Shown here one piece after another: positions 10,234-22,215 of a stretch of 64,000 bases of DNA. The DNA is taken from assembly GCF_019393635.1 (NCBI RefSeq), contig NC_057866.1, positions 226,761,359 to 226,825,358 of the forward strand. The letters run 5' to 3'. A model generated the notes under the pieces. That model was not told where the DNA came from, made no database searches, and saw only the letters and a program-made list of their open reading frames with translations. Positions within the stretch are counted from its first letter, which is position 1. The number at the start of each line of letters is the position of its first letter. Position numbers and translations under genes: made by a program. Origin of the DNA: Dromiciops gliroides (Eukaryota; Chordata; Mammalia; Microbiotheria; Microbiotheriidae).

Positions 10234-10250
10234 CAAGAATGGTTATTCTT

Positions 10251-10396
10251 TTTTTTTTTTTTAGTGAGGCAATTGGGGTCAAGTGACTTGCCCAGGGTCA
10301 CACAGCTAGTAAGTGTTAAGTGTCTGAGGCCGGATTTGAACTCAGGTCCTCCTGACTCCAGGGCCGGTGCTCTATCCACTGCGCCACCTAGCTGCC
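10251..10396 (-). mobile_element. CORE-SINE, young copy
   Basis: Poly-T tail then near-consensus body ending 'gccacctagctgccc'. It is flanked by the perfect 17-bp duplication 'caagaatggttattctt' (10234-10250, 10397-10413). Confidence 0.95.
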
Positions 10397-10413
10397 CAAG
10401 AATGGTTATTCTT

Positions 10414-11330
10414 GAAGAAGGATGTGGGATGTGGGGGTAGAGGAAGGCTCAAGGACACCTTTCTCTTTGTCTCTCTAGCTATTTTTTTACTGTTACCTGG
10501 TAACATTATATACAAACCACCGTCTAGGGTCTGGCTATGGTCACCAGTCAGTGTCACCATGTTGGATCAGAAGCAACACCCACACCAATTTTCTCACAAG
10601 ATCTAGATCCATATTCTCTCCATCCTGGCACATGGGGGTGGGGGTGGCGGGGAGTGAGCAGGTGGTCGGCTCCTTGTTCTTTGGAGGAGGCAGGTGTGCA
10701 GCATTGCCCTCTGTCCTCCTTGTCTTTATGATTCCGGGAGCATGTTTGAGGTCCGCACAGCCCCTGGACATTGAAGCAGACATCATGGTGATTTTACCTA
10801 AACTTCCACTGTCACACTGGGCAGCAGCCATGGCCCTTGTGGACCATCTCCCAAATCTGATAAGAGAGGAGGTGGATGAAATGTCCAGACTCTTAACTGC
10901 TTTCAGACAGATCATGGAGATTGCAGGATCTGGGGAGGGGCCCTGTCAAAGTCTCTGTTCAGGTTACGTAGGGTGAGGTCCAAGAATACCAGCCTAGATT
11001 GGGACCAGTACTCATCTCAAGAGTCACTTCAGGCTCTTAGTGTTGGGCAGAGAAGAATGACAGAGTGCTTAGTTACTTTGAAGTTGGGCAGAGTACATTG
11101 CCCTATAAGGCCCCTTGCTATGAATTCTCAGTTCCTAGTGGAGAAGGTGATCGGGACTTGCCTCTGGCCCAGGGATTATGGCCTCCTCCATTGGCTGTTC
11201 TTTTGCCAGAGGCCAAGCCCATTCCAGAGATATCACAGTCTGGTTTGGTGGCTCCTGATCTTTCCTCCAGGTCTCATCAGGGACTCACCTATATACTTGT
11301 GGTGAAGGACTAGTAGAAGTTCCCTCTCTC
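10414..11330 (+). other. Unassigned, two open frames, possible ERV debris
   Basis: Frames at 10551-10976 (141 codons) and 11065-11313 (82 codons) are the longest non-repeat frames nearby. The second ends in QGLTYILVVKD, which recalls the first catalytic-Asp region of a retroviral integrase, but the match is too short to claim. The first is not recognised. No splice sites or poly-A signal tie them together. Confidence 0.3.
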
Positions 11331-12829
11331 TGCCTTAGCAGCTTTCTATCCTGCTCTGGGTATGGGGGAACTGAGCAGTTTATTATTTTATTGATAAGAT
11401 TTTCCATTTTCTTTCTAAGCTATTTATTTTCCTTCTAAGAACTCTAATTTCATTAAATTTTTTGTTTGTTCAAGACATAGACTTTATAATAATATATTAA
11501 TAATAATAAAGCATTAGAGAAAATGTTAGCAATGTGGATTAAACCTAAAAGTGTGTCCTGTGAACAATTCCCCCCCAAGATCTAGTTGTTAAATGTTTAC
11601 CAGTACAACTCTGAAGGTGGGTGTTCTTCAACACAAAGGCTGAAGGCATGAGTAAAAAAAAAGATTATTCCTAATATAATAAGAAATATTAATGGTTAAG
11701 AGAATACCCAGAAAATTCCATCAAAAAATAATTCTTCAATATTTGCAAATAGGCCCCAGAAAAAGAATGGATTGGTCATATGGACTCCATGGGTAGCTGG
11801 AAGAAATGATGGAAGCCTTGGAACAAAGAATGAAATTAGAGTTCTTAGAAGGAAAAGAAATAGCTTAGAAACAAAGTGGAAAACCTTATCAAAGCAGTGG
11901 ATGCCCTGAAAAGCAGAATGGAATAAACAGAATTCAAAAATTTAATAATATGAAAAGAAATAGAAGTATCAAAGTAATTAAATGACTGTGCCTTAATTCT
12001 TCATCCAGCTTTGCCGTTGTACTTTCTAGCACTCACTGTGGGCTTGCTCTCCTAACCTTCTCTTACACTCATAGACTGGGTTCTCAAGAGGGTGGCTGAG
12101 TACATCTCCTTTCTGGATGAACTTTCTAGGACTTTAACAGCTGACTCTTATATGTGTGCTCCCCATAATCAATCAATCAGTTGACATAAATTAGCTTTTC
12201 TAAAAGGGATTTACTGAGAAGATAGAGCAAGAACAGTTGACACAAAAACGATCCCTTCCCACATTACTGGGGCACATTTTCCCTTTGAATACACAAGGTC
12301 CCTGGGGATAGTGGGCGTAAAGGACAACGATGAGGCATATGTGTAGAGAACTCCTGTGCCAAAAAATTATCTTCCAGTTCCTGGACCCAAAGTCTTTTTC
12401 TTCCTTTGTGAAATCCCAATGATGTTTTCTTTGGTGTGGCTCTCTTCTGGGCCCAGGGCATCAGTGTCTTCCTAGCTTAAGGCCAACTTTTTGTATGCTA
12501 CTCCACACCGTCTCTCTCAAGTGCTATATAAAAGTCAATTTTTTAAGAGCTCTTGAAAACTCAGGGTCACCTCCCTGTCACGCTGAGGTGTCAGAGTAGT
12601 ACTGTGAAGACTAAGGGGGAGATGATTCTATGTTTCTGTGATTTTATATTTCTATAATGTGGGATAGCGACCAACATAACAGTATTAATTCTAGTCAACA
12701 GATGCCAGAAGAAATGGATCTCTTGCCACTTGACAACTGATTCCTTTATATGTTAGACAACCCAGATGCTTTTCACTTTGTAGTGTGAATTTTAAAATCC
12801 AGCTTTTCTTCAGCACTTGGTATCTGTGA
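11331..12829. other. Unassigned intergenic sequence
   Basis: AT-rich. The part at 11760-11990 reads on the plus strand with a coiled-coil flavour (ALKSRME) that could be decayed L1 ORF1, but this is weak. Nothing else recognised. Confidence 0.35.
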
Positions 12830-12844
12830 CCTTGTGATCTTGTG

Positions 12845-13070
12845 ACTTAACCTCTTGTGGAATCAGGATGACCTGAGTTTGAATTCTGTATCTATCATTT
12901 ACTAGCTATATGACTGTAGGCAAGTCACTTAACTGCTGTCTGCCTCAGTTTCCTCATCTGTAAAAGGGGGGGGATAATAGCACCTACCTTAGAGCCTTAT
13001 TGTGAGGATGCATATGTAAAGTTTTTGCAAACCTTAGACCATTATATAAGTGCTAGCTCTCAAGTAATAA
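12845..13070 (+). repeat. MIR-like ancient SINE
   Basis: Diagnostic words 'ctagctatatgactgtaggc', 'cctcagtttcctcatctgta' and 'gtgaggatgcatatgtaaag' give the MIR core followed by the MIR tail. Confidence 0.8.
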
Positions 13071-13453
13071 GCTTTTTAACCTTTCCCCTCACACCATACC
13101 CCTTATGGACTTCTGTTTTATTCTGGGCACCACTATCATTCCATTCACTTGTGTTCACAGTGTTGGTGTTGTCTGTGACTCATCTTCCCTCAGCCCATGT
13201 ATCCAATAAGTTGCCAAATATTGTCACTTTTTAACTTCTACAACATCTCTCATATGATTCCCTTTCTTTCTACTGATGTAGCCACCATCCATATTCAGGG
13301 GAATGTCTACCTCAATCATATGAAGACTTAACCTGGCAGAAAGGGCAGATGAGAACCATTTGTTCCAACCACCATGAAAGAAAGCAACTGAAGCAGGCAC
13401 TATGGAATGCTTAGAGATTGGTAAGACACCAAACACCAAGGTCATCCACTGCA

Positions 13454-13622
13454 TCTGGGGCCATCTCCAGTCGTCCTGATGTTTGTCTTGCCACTGGACT
13501 TTGATGACTCTAGGAGAGTGAGGTTGACAACTGTGCTGCTCTTCCTCGCTTAAATCTAATTCACTTGAAAGTCAAGATATCATCCCATGAGGTCACTGGT
13601 CCTCCTCAAAATGAAAGACAGG
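13454..13622 (+). repeat. RTE-type 3' end repeat, copy 1
   Basis: Shares 'ggccatctccagtc', 'aatctaattcactt' and a 'tgaaagacaggc' end with 25246-25432 and 44512-44690. I assign it to a marsupial RTE LINE or a SINE using its tail, from memory of that tail; the family name is uncertain. Confidence 0.6.
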
Positions 13623-13659
13623 CCTCTCTTTTCTCCAATCCATTCCCAGCACAGGTATC

Positions 13660-13925
13660 ACAGGTATCCTAGAGCCTAGGTCTAACCATATCACATTGTC
13701 TTCCTCAAATTCCAAGGACTCCCTATTATATCTAGGATCAAACATAAATTCCTCTATTCAGCTCCTCACCAGTTTGTTTCAATCTACCTTTCTAACATTT
13801 TTATACATTACTCCCCTTTTCACATTCTATGGTCCAGTCAAGCTGGATTTCTTTCTGTTCCTCACATATTCATATCCTTTCTTTGTACCTTTGTCCTGGC
13901 TGTCACCTAGCCTTAGGATGTACTC
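13660..13925 (-). repeat. L2/L3-like LINE fragment
   Basis: Words such as 'caaggactccctattatatc' and 'cacattctatggtccagtca' recur at 31080-31290. They look like old LINE 3' coding sequence in reverse. Confidence 0.5.
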
Positions 13926-14111
13926 CTGTGGGGGGAAAAAATCACCCCAACTGACCAAAAGAAGAAATATGAGGCAGAACTTGAGCCCAAAACACTTTAT
14001 TAAAGGGACCTGGCCCTCTCTAATGAAGCAGACCCCAGACCTTCCTCATGTTCTGAGATACCCCTTCTTCCAGTGCTTTATTTTATAAAGCTTATTTACC
14101 TGGACATTCTT

Positions 14112-14256
14112 TTTTTTTTTAGTGAGGCAATTGGGGTTAAGTGACTTGCCCAGGGTCACACAGCTAGTAAGTGTTAAGTGTCTGAGGCCAGATTTGAACT
14201 CAGGTACTCCTGACTCCAGGGCCGGTGCTCTATCCACTGTGCCACCTAGCTGCCCC
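14112..14256 (-). mobile_element. CORE-SINE
   Basis: 16-bp duplication 'ttacctggacattctt' at 14096-14111 and 14257-14272. Confidence 0.95.
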
Positions 14257-14681
14257 TTACCTGGACATTCTTAAGGAGCTATTCAAAATACAGAATTCCA
14301 TTGGTTGACATAGAGGCTATACTAAGTAAAAATGGTATGTCAGTAGGGTCATGGGATGGGTGATGCAGGGGGTGTTTCCACTGACTACATGGTCACAAGA
14401 GGGGTAGCTTCCTCTTCAGGTTGGGTGAAAGGAGATAATCCAAGAACATATTGGGGGGGTTTCTGTATATGGAGGGATTACATTATCATGCTACCCGTGC
14501 TTGACTTGCTTATAGAATTTAAGTAAAACAGGGTGGAGGCATCCATGCCAGCAGGTAACTGTTGTTGGTAAACAAGTAGTGGGAATTACTTTTAAGTTTT
14601 AGGTCTATTGTAGGGCCTTCTCTCAGAATCTATATTCCTATGTAACTTATACATAATATGGATTAATAAGTTATTTATTCT

Positions 14682-14840
14682 GGGGCAGCTAGGTGGTGCA
14701 GTGGATAGAGCACCGGCCCTGGAGTCAGGAGTACCTGAGTTCAAATCCGGCCTCAGACACTTAACACTTACTAGCTGTGTGACCCTGGGCAAGTCACTTA
14801 ACCCCAATTGCCTCACTAAAAAAAAAAAAAAGAGATAAGG
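14682..14840 (+). mobile_element. CORE-SINE
   Basis: Near-consensus plus-strand copy from 'ggggcagctaggtggtgcag' to an A-rich tail, with an 18-bp duplication 'taataagttatttattct' at 14664-14681 and 14841-14858. Confidence 0.95.
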
Positions 14841-14994
14841 TAATAAGTTATTTATTCTTATACCTATTATTAGATAATTGACTAAATATGTACTACTAGA
14901 TGAATATACTAAAATAATTTCCAATAATCAATACCCCTTATAGACTCATAATGGATTGACTAATACTGATTAGAATTTGAGGAGGGGTCCCCAG

Positions 14995-15262
14995 TAAGTC
15001 TTTCTCATTCCCACCTCACCTCAGCCTTTAAAATCTGTTTCCTTCAAAATTGTTCAAAGAACATCTCATACATGAAGCCTTTCCTAACTCCCCAACTACT
15101 CATGCCCTATCTTTCCCCCTCCCATATGCACATGCTGTTTCCCTTGTTAGCATGTTAGAATGTTCTTAAGAGCAAACTTTTTCACTTTTGTTTTTATATC
15201 TCCAGGGCCTAGCAGAGTGTCTAGTATACAGTAGGTCCTTAATAAATGCTTAATCGATTGTT
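14995..15262 (-). repeat. L2-like 3' end
   Basis: Ends with 'tccagggcctagcagagtgt' and 'ccttaataaatgcttaat', the familiar reversed L2/L3 3' end. Confidence 0.6.
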
Positions 15263-16308
15263 ATATCAGTTATTTTCATAGTTAGATTTAAGTATAAAAA
15301 CCTATCTTCAAGTTGAAAATATATTATTTTGGATTATCTACGACACTGTTGTGAAGAGTTAAGAGATCACCATGCATGGATGAAAAGTAGGATGATAGAT
15401 TTAAGACCGTATACCTGAAGGACCGTACACTATATTATTCTGACGCTAAACAGTCTAGAATTTACTTTACAAAACCAAAATATCAAATGAAATGAATATA
15501 TCATCTCATTATTTACTGTAGTAATTCTTTTCCTATGGCTTTGTGGCAATAAATCTATGGTGTTGTTAGAATTTGGCAGAAGTTTTCCCATTAAGATGCT
15601 TGCCATAAGTAGCTCTCAGCTCCTCACCAGACATTGAAAGTGGGTCAGTTCTTGTCATGATTACCACATGTGCTCTGTACATTTTGTCTCACCTTAATCC
15701 TCTGCAGATGGACCTCCCTTTTTAATCTTTTCTATTGCCTGTGCTCTGCCCCTTCTTTTAGGCTGCTTTTCCTCTTGTGTTTCCAGTAGGCTGGGATCAT
15801 CAAAGAGATTTTTTATGTGGGTGTGTGTGTGTATATACATATACATACATATAAACACACATATAAATTTAAACTTTGTCCAAATGGAAGATGCATTCAT
15901 CTTACCAAGCTTGCTCACTAACTGGAGACTACCTACTATAGTTCAAAGCACAATATCCTGACATTGGGGAACAGCCCCAGGATGTGTCTATTATTAGGGA
16001 ATAGGGACTAGACCTGTGATTTCCTTGCTATAGGGAATTCCTAGGAGAGGAAGTTCCCTTTACCAATGGACATTGGCAGCTTCTCTGCAACTCAGGTAAG
16101 TGACTTGCCCAGGGTCTCAACACCAGTGTGTATCAGAGGCAAGTCTCCAACTCCGTTCTTGTTGGCTTTGAGGCCAGCTCTCTCTTCATTACATCAGAGG
16201 TGTCAAAAGTGTGGCCTGCTGGTGGCCTACAACACCAATAAGTTGGACCCAAATCCGATGAAAGTGTAACTGGGAAATAAATCAGCCTGCAGCCTGCAAG
16301 GATCCTTG
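15263..16308. other. Unassigned intergenic sequence
   Basis: Contains a short alternating purine-pyrimidine stretch at 15820-15865 and a MIR-like fragment near 16090-16190. No gene seen. Confidence 0.35.
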
Positions 16309-16318
16309 TGTACATTTT

Positions 16319-16886
16319 TCTTTTTCAGAACCAAAATCTTTTATTAACTATTCGACACGTCCAGTGCCGCCCCGCCCCTGCTGCCACGTCCACAGGAAGC
16401 AACCGCAGCTTCAGGGACACGATTGGGAGGTTTGGTGGTGCTCTGTCCTGGATGCTCCGGATCTCCGGATCCCTGGGCACTGGCAACTGGTCACGGTGCG
16501 CCCTGCTCTTCGCTCGGGCCCACTGCTTCTTCAGCTCCTCTACCACCTGAACGGGCTCAGGGAACTTCAGTTTGGATCCCGCTCCAGAGCTCCGCTTGGG
16601 GGCCATCCGGCCGCCGCAGCGTCACCTTGAAGCGGCTCGGCGGGGCAGCCCTGGGCGGCCAAGGCAAAGCGCCTCGCCGACGGCCTCCGCGTGGCTTGCG
16701 TACACGTGTCAGCTTCAGCCCCGGGCCCGCTTCTCCGCTTTCTCGGCTTCCCGGCCGCCCGCACGTCCGTCCGCCTTGCGCTTCCTTCCGCCAGGAGCCG
16801 GGGCACCCGGGCCCTGGGAAGCGCGTGGAGCGGGCGTGGGTACCAGGCACGTGGAGATGGCCGAGCCCGAGACCCCGCGCCCCTTA
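16319..16886 (-). pseudogene. SELENOH: Processed pseudogene of SELENOH
   Basis: A GC-rich island in an AT-rich region, flanked by a perfect 10-bp duplication 'tgtacatttt' (16309-16318, 16887-16896). On the minus strand it ends in AATAAA (16345-16340) and an A-rich tail, so it is a retrocopy. Parts of selenoprotein H can be read in order: a basic GRKRKADG N-terminus, then TGA (16711-16709) followed by HVY and AEAVGEAL as after the Sec residue of the CxxU motif, then VTLRRPDG, AELWSGI, KLKFPEP and VVEELKK. These fall in different frames, so at least two frameshifts exist, and the normal stop after the last block is lost. The gene encodes a nucleolar DNA-binding thioredoxin-like selenoprotein. 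GTGA and TGA words with an AAACC between them in the 3' UTR may be SECIS remnants. No introns are seen. Function is not expected. Confidence 0.88.
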
Positions 16887-16896
16887 TGTACATTTT

Positions 16897-18060
16897 AGTG
16901 GGCCCATTTCAGTCGGAGTTGGATATCACTACCCTCTATCATGCTGCTTCCCACTCGATATTATTTGATCTAATTCCAATTTTCAAATAAATTCTTGATT
17001 TAAATAAGTAAGAATTTACTTTAATGGGAAATAAATTAATGGAAAAAAGGGAAAGTGTGTAGAAACATAGTCCGACCTAAAATTTTTCCATCTATGAAAG
17101 TGGGAACTCAAAAGTGACTGTTTTCACTGGCACCATTACTCCGTCAAGTTTATTTTAATATTTGTTAAAGCATCGCAGTATTGAGAAAGTTACTGTACTG
17201 AGACAGTCCAGAAAGCTGTCTGAGTAATGTGGTTGCATTGAGGCTTAAGGTAAGAAATAAAGAAGATTTGTCCTACCAGCCCATTCTGTCCAAGCCCATT
17301 AAACTTAGCCAGGACTCGCTGCCAGTGTGATTTTAGCAAAGAAGGGAGGAGATGAGGGAGAAAGCTTATGTTTAAATGATAAGGGAAGGAGAGGAGGTTA
17401 AGAGGGAGAAGCAGAGGCAATGCTCTGAAGATCGAGGTGGGGGTGGGGTGGGGAGAGGAGAGCAAGTGAAAGAATTAAAACTACCCGAAATACAAGTTTC
17501 CAGGACACTGCTACCTTCCAACACTAGAAACCTGGATAGTTATTGATGTTTTTCATTTATAAGAAATATATATATATATTTATTGGTGTTTTGGGTTTTT
17601 ATTCCATTGCTATAATTTCCAAATAATCCTACCACTACTTTAGAACCTTCTGTTAAGTTAGGCAGGGAGATATGAGGGAGGGAGGGAGGGATAGAGAGAG
17701 CGAGAGAGCGCGAGCGCGAGCAAGAAACAGACAGGGAGAGGCAAACTTTTAGTTTCCTCTAACCAACTCAACCCTTGGTATTTGTATAGAACAGAGAAGC
17801 ATGATAGGAAGAAGGTGTCATAGGGAAAGGAACTGAGGTTAAAAACAGTCCACTCACTACAATTTCACTCAGCAACTTTTCTACTTGATGAAGTAGACCC
17901 ATGGGAATGCTTGTCTCAGTCAGGAAGTATGATAACATCTAAGAATTAAAAAAGGTTCGTGACCACAAGGTAAATAAGAGTTGAATGGAAGGAGACAGAA
18001 GAGGAAATAGTTTAAAGATCAAGTATGAGTTTAATTTCTGTACCCATAGAAAAGTTTGTC
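16897..18060. other. Unassigned sequence with simple repeats
   Basis: Short (TA)n near 17568-17580 and a GGGA/GAGA purine tract at about 17672-17715. No gene or dated repeat recognised. Confidence 0.4.
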
Positions 18061-18165
18061 CAGGGTCATACTAGTAAGCGACTGAGGCACGATTTGAACC
18101 AAGGTCTTCCTGACCCCAAATCCTGGGCCTGACCCACAATACCATTCTGCTAGACACATTTTAAA
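18055..18165 (-). repeat. MIR-like fragment
   Basis: 'gtccagggtcatactagtaa' and 'gatttgaaccaaggtcttcc' are the reversed MIR core. Confidence 0.65.
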
Positions 18166-19039
18166 TTTTGGTTCTAAGTAGGCACTGTTGGTGATAGAGG
18201 AAAGGTCCTTTTGTGCCTATGGTGTTTTGCATTATTAACACATATTATTACTGTATTTTGTGAAAGTTTTTTCCCTGGATGCATTGATATAGCCATTGCT
18301 AAGTTCACAATGGATACTGTGAGTATTACCTGTTCTGTAGCCAGGCTTGAGGTTTGAATGGTGTTCTGTCTTGGTGGAACCTGCTTTTAATTAGGGGGAA
18401 TTAGACTTCCCTTTCTGGTCACATTTAGTTGACATTTTGTATGATCTTGACATTCTTCTAGGCTACCTTTTCTGCCTTATTACATGTATGCCGTAATCTT
18501 GTCAGACTGGCTTTTGTTTTTCTTTTCTGTTTCTCACACGCAGAATTCCGGTTCCCCATCTCTGGGAATATACATTCAAGGAGCTTACATTCTAATAAGG
18601 TAAGAGGAAACAAAAGGAAGCAGGCAGGAGAGAGCAGGAGAATTGAAGGTACGTGACATGGAGGCGCAGTAGAGAATGTCTGGAGAATTTGGAGTGCAGC
18701 CTAGAAAGGAATGAAGATGTGGCTGATCTGGGCATCCTCCTTAAAGAGAGGTTCTCAGTGGAACCAGGCAATCAGAGTGAGAGGCTGTGGGGGCGGGGGC
18801 ACTTCCAGTGTGTGAAGTGTAGGGGTGAAGTGAGCTTCCAGGGGTGGTAGAAAAAGTCTGGAGAACAAGGATTGCAACCTGAAGAGGAAAGAACAGATAT
18901 TGGGAATAAAAAGATCAAAGAGTGTGAAACCTAGGACTCCTCACAAAAAGAGTCATGGCAGGCATTCATGAAGAAACATCTGTAAGGCTTGGACTATGGA
19001 AACAGAGAGCAGAGCAAGGTGTAGCTCAGAGGATGCTGC

Positions 19040-19690
19040 CTTGTCAGCTGTTTCCACAACTTAGTGACATTCCTAAAGCCCCCATATTTTGTCTGCACGT
19101 AACTGTAAGGCACGTGCTCACCTGCCTTCTTAATATAAAGAAGCACATAAATTTAATATACTCATACCTTTGCAGGCATAAGTTTCATGTAGATAAGCTC
19201 AGCTGTGGCTGATGTGCCCTGGCCAGCTCACCGTGTGTGTGCCTAACCCCTCCCCTTACCCATAGTTTATACCCTTTTAAAGTGGTATAAAAGTGACCCA
19301 TGGCTTTGTCCACTGGTCAGCCAGCCTTCACTAGAGTAGCCGAGCCAGCTCGGCCACTGAGGCTGGTTCACTAGTGGGATGGGGAAGTCAACCTGACTCT
19401 GCCCAAGGAAAGCCATGATCTGGCCTTGCCAGTAGCCTTAATGGGGGTGATCCAGGATCCTTGAAGTACAGGCTGTGGCTTTCCCTCCTCAGGAGCAATC
19501 TCCACCCAGCTGGTGACCTGGCTTGGCTGGGAGTCTGGCACCTTCCTGTACCACTAAAAGTACCACCAGCTCTGGCCCAGCATGATACCTGGCCTTAGGC
19601 ATTGACACTTGCCATGATAATAAATATGTCATGTGTCGAGCATCACTATTGACTGCCCTGAGTCATTCTTGGCACCCGACCCATCAGGTT
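19040..19690 (+). mobile_element. Solo LTR-like element, edges uncertain
   Basis: A TATA box (TATAAAAG, 19286-19293) is followed about 330 bases later by AATAAA (19619-19624) and a short GT/CA-rich end. That is the U3-R-U5 layout of a gammaretrovirus-like LTR on the plus strand. The sequence is GC-richer than its surroundings. I could not find the 4-bp target duplication, so both edges are estimates and the family is unnamed. Confidence 0.6.
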
Positions 19691-20104
19691 TGGTGAGAGA
19701 AAATTGCCTCTGCCCCTAAGGAGCTTATTTCCAACTTTGTTCTGGCTATCTTTCCTCCTCATGTTCCTTTCTTCAAGACGGGAGTTTCCTTGAAGACTCA
19801 ACTAGAGTTCCAACTTCTGCAAGAGGATTCTTTCCCCATCCCCCCTACCTCCCATCCCCTTGTATCTGCTTTAAGTAGAATCCTTCCCCAGGGACATTGC
19901 TGTGGAGTTCTGGCAGGGTGGGAAAGCTAGTGCATCTGCATTATCTAGAGTTGTTTAACTTTCCAGGGTATGGTGGAATATGCAGGGAAGTGAGGAGAGA
20001 TGCAATTAAAGAGTCCAAGGAGGGATGCTGCCTGGGAAAAATACCAGCCACTTTTACCAGTCCAACCACTTCACTTCCCATTTATCCTATCTATGGGAGG
20101 AAAG

Positions 20105-20107
<3 letters not shown>

Positions 20108-20155
<48 letters not shown>
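20108..20155 (+). repeat. (GT)n microsatellite
   Basis: An uninterrupted dinucleotide run of about 24 units, likely polymorphic. Confidence 0.98.
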
Positions 20156-20157
<2 letters not shown>

Positions 20158-20384
20158 ACAACCCCCAGCCCTACCCCAGCTGCAGCCACTGGGGCTTCTA
20201 AGTGTAAGCCTGTTCCTTCAAATGCTTATCTGCATTTCTATGCTATTTTAAATTGCTGATAAAGTGAAGAGACATTTACAATTATTTTATTCCAAGTCTC
20301 TAAGTGTATCATATAAGACCGAGAGAAAAGGAAGGCAACGCAAAAAAGAGAAGCGATTTTCTTCAGCTGAAGAAAAGTTGGGGC

Positions 20385-20572
20385 AAGCTGATTAGAGATA
20401 AAATTTTTGACATTTTAATAAGCCCTGAGCTATTCATACCTCAGATTGCTTATGAAGCTGGAGAGCAAATCATTAAAGAAATGAGCTCGGTAGCAGTGAA
20501 AAATGGGGGTTGGTGTATTTATTTAGGTAACTACCTTGTATCCTATTAATGCCTCACCAGGCTATATGTATC
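20385..20572 (+). repeat. Unnamed interspersed repeat, copy 1
   Basis: Aligns with 25550-25748 through 'gattagagata', 'ctggagagcaaatc', 'aaagaaatgagc', 'gtagcagtgaaa' and a 'ctatctgttttg'-like end. The second copy has AATAAA in the matching place, so both may be the R-U5 part of an LTR. Family not recognised. Confidence 0.55.
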
Positions 20573-20775
20573 TATTTTGATTATAAGTGTATACTTATAT
20601 GTTGTTTTCCCCAATAGAATGTAAGTTCCCTGAGGGTAAGGACTGTGCCTTCCATGCCCCCATCCTCCCATCCCCCAATCCCCCACCTTTTAAAAAATCC
20701 CTACTGCTTAGCATATGATAACATAGTATACTAGGGACATAGTAAATGCCTAATAGATGTTTGCTGATTGATTGA
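20573..20775 (-). repeat. L2-like 3' end
   Basis: 'gaatgtaagttccctgaggg' and 'agtaaatgcctaatagatgt' are the reversed L2 3' end. Confidence 0.6.
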
Positions 20776-21004
20776 TGCCTTTACTCTAGTCCATTCCAGC
20801 TATCAAAGTGGCCTTACAAAAGCACATATCTGCACATATCACAGCTCCCCTTTCTTATTAGCTCCAGAAACAAATTAAAAACCCTCTTTTTAACTTAAAG
20901 CCTTTCATTACCTGGTCCCTTTTTACCTTGTTAGTATTCTTACACTTTTCTCCTCCATGTACTGGCTTCCTTGCCATTCCCAACACTCTTTCTTTTGAGT
21001 CTAT

Positions 21005-21272
21005 GCATTTTCTTCTTTAAAATTTTTAAAAATTAATTTAAAGATTTTAAAAATTTAAAGAATAAAACAAGCATTTCCACATCATAGTATAATAAAAAAG
21101 ATGATTGCACATGAAATTACAAATCTGTTATGTACAACTTTCTATCCCTTTAAAATATATAATAAAGTTATCGTGTAAATTTCTTTTTTCCCTTTTTTCC
21201 CCTCTCTCCCTGAACCTCCCCTGACCCCCTCCCCCCATGGCTACCATTAGAAACACATGTGTATATTTATGT
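21005..21272 (-). mobile_element. L1 3' UTR, interrupted by LTR
   Basis: Similar to 7050-7310, down to 'ggctaccattagaaac'. It resumes after the LTR at about 21802-21930, where the 'atagtgtctttcttcat' word matches 7363-7380. Confidence 0.75.
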
Positions 21273-21801
21273 TGTGGAATTTTAAGTTTGAGAGAAATGT
21301 TTTCTAGGGAATTTAATCATTTTGTCAATAATGCCAGTATTTTAATAAAAGGATGGTCATTTGGCTATCTTTCTCTTAGACCAAAGACCATCATGGTGGT
21401 GGGCTCACAGCTTATATACCCATTAGAAGGGGGTATATCTGAAGGTGGCAATCAACTCTGATTGGTTAATAATGAGAAAATGAATATTACAATGAGGGGC
21501 TGGACCTGAACTTTGATTATGTCATTTATGTCTAAATTATCCCCAGCCTTGGGCAACCCATTCAAAGAATTTATCTCCTCCCCAAGGCTGAGCAGAAGGG
21601 AGTTTCACCATAGATTAGAAGTCTGATCTAGCTGGGTAGAGTACCAATACCCAGAATAAGGAGAATATTAATCCTTTTTTTTTTTTTTCAGCAGCCCTGT
21701 CCTTGAGAGACTGGGCTTTGGACAAGGAAATAGAAAAGCTGTGGTCTCCCCCATTTTAATAATTGACTGCTAATATGAAAGAAAAATAAGAATTTCTCTC
21801 A
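21273..21801 (-). mobile_element. Solo LTR in L1
   Basis: Starts TGTGGAATTT and ends AATTTCTCTCA. It splits an L1 3' UTR whose uninterrupted version at about 7300-7330 shows the empty site. Flanks 'atgt' (21269-21272) and 'ctgt' (21802-21805) are a probable 4-bp duplication with one mismatch. It is the same family as the older LTR around the provirus (1829-2576, 6828-6934). Confidence 0.8.
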
Positions 21802-21939
21802 CTGTAAAATCATTCTGTGCACACTTCTTTTTATCAGTTCTTTCTCTGGAAGTAGATAGTGTCTTTCTTCATATGTCCTATGTAGTTAATTTGGGTATTT
21901 CGTCCTATGTAGTTAATTTGGGTATTTCCACTGGCTGTA

Positions 21940-22215
21940 ATGTTCTGCCTCCCCACTCCTGCCTTTTGGCTTCTCTGGCTTCCTACAGGTCTCAGCTAAA
22001 AGTTTACCTTTTCTGATTTCCCCTTATGTGAGTACCTTCTCTCTGTTGACCATCTCCAAGTCATTCTGTCTGTATCTAGCTTGTTCATACATTGTTGTTT
22101 GCATGTTGTGACTCCCATTTGATTGTGAGCTTCTTGAGGTCAGGGACTGTTTTTGCCTTTCTTTGTATTCCTAGCACTGGGTACAATCCCTGGCACATAG
22201 TAAGCACTTAAATTC
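21940..22215 (-). repeat. L2-like 3' end
   Basis: 'ttgtgagcttcttgaggtca', 'cctagcactgggtacaatcc' and 'catagtaagcacttaa' mark a reversed L2/L3 3' end. Confidence 0.65.

Noticed and set aside
10125..10379. Recurring ORF with DRAPALESGGPEFKSGLRHL-like sequence (also near 14046, 24000, 28246, 37977, 43162, 48898, 52427, 56165)
   Set aside because: These are translations of CORE-SINE copies. They share sequence because the SINE repeats, not because of a gene family.
16423..16990. Long plus-strand ORFs (up to 181 codons) at the GC island
   Set aside because: They are antisense shadows of the SELENOH retrocopy; poly-A signal, tail and protein similarity all lie on the minus strand.
20108..20155. 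Possible CRISPR-like or other ordered repeat array
   Set aside because: It is a plain (GT)n microsatellite; no spacer-repeat structure exists in the window.
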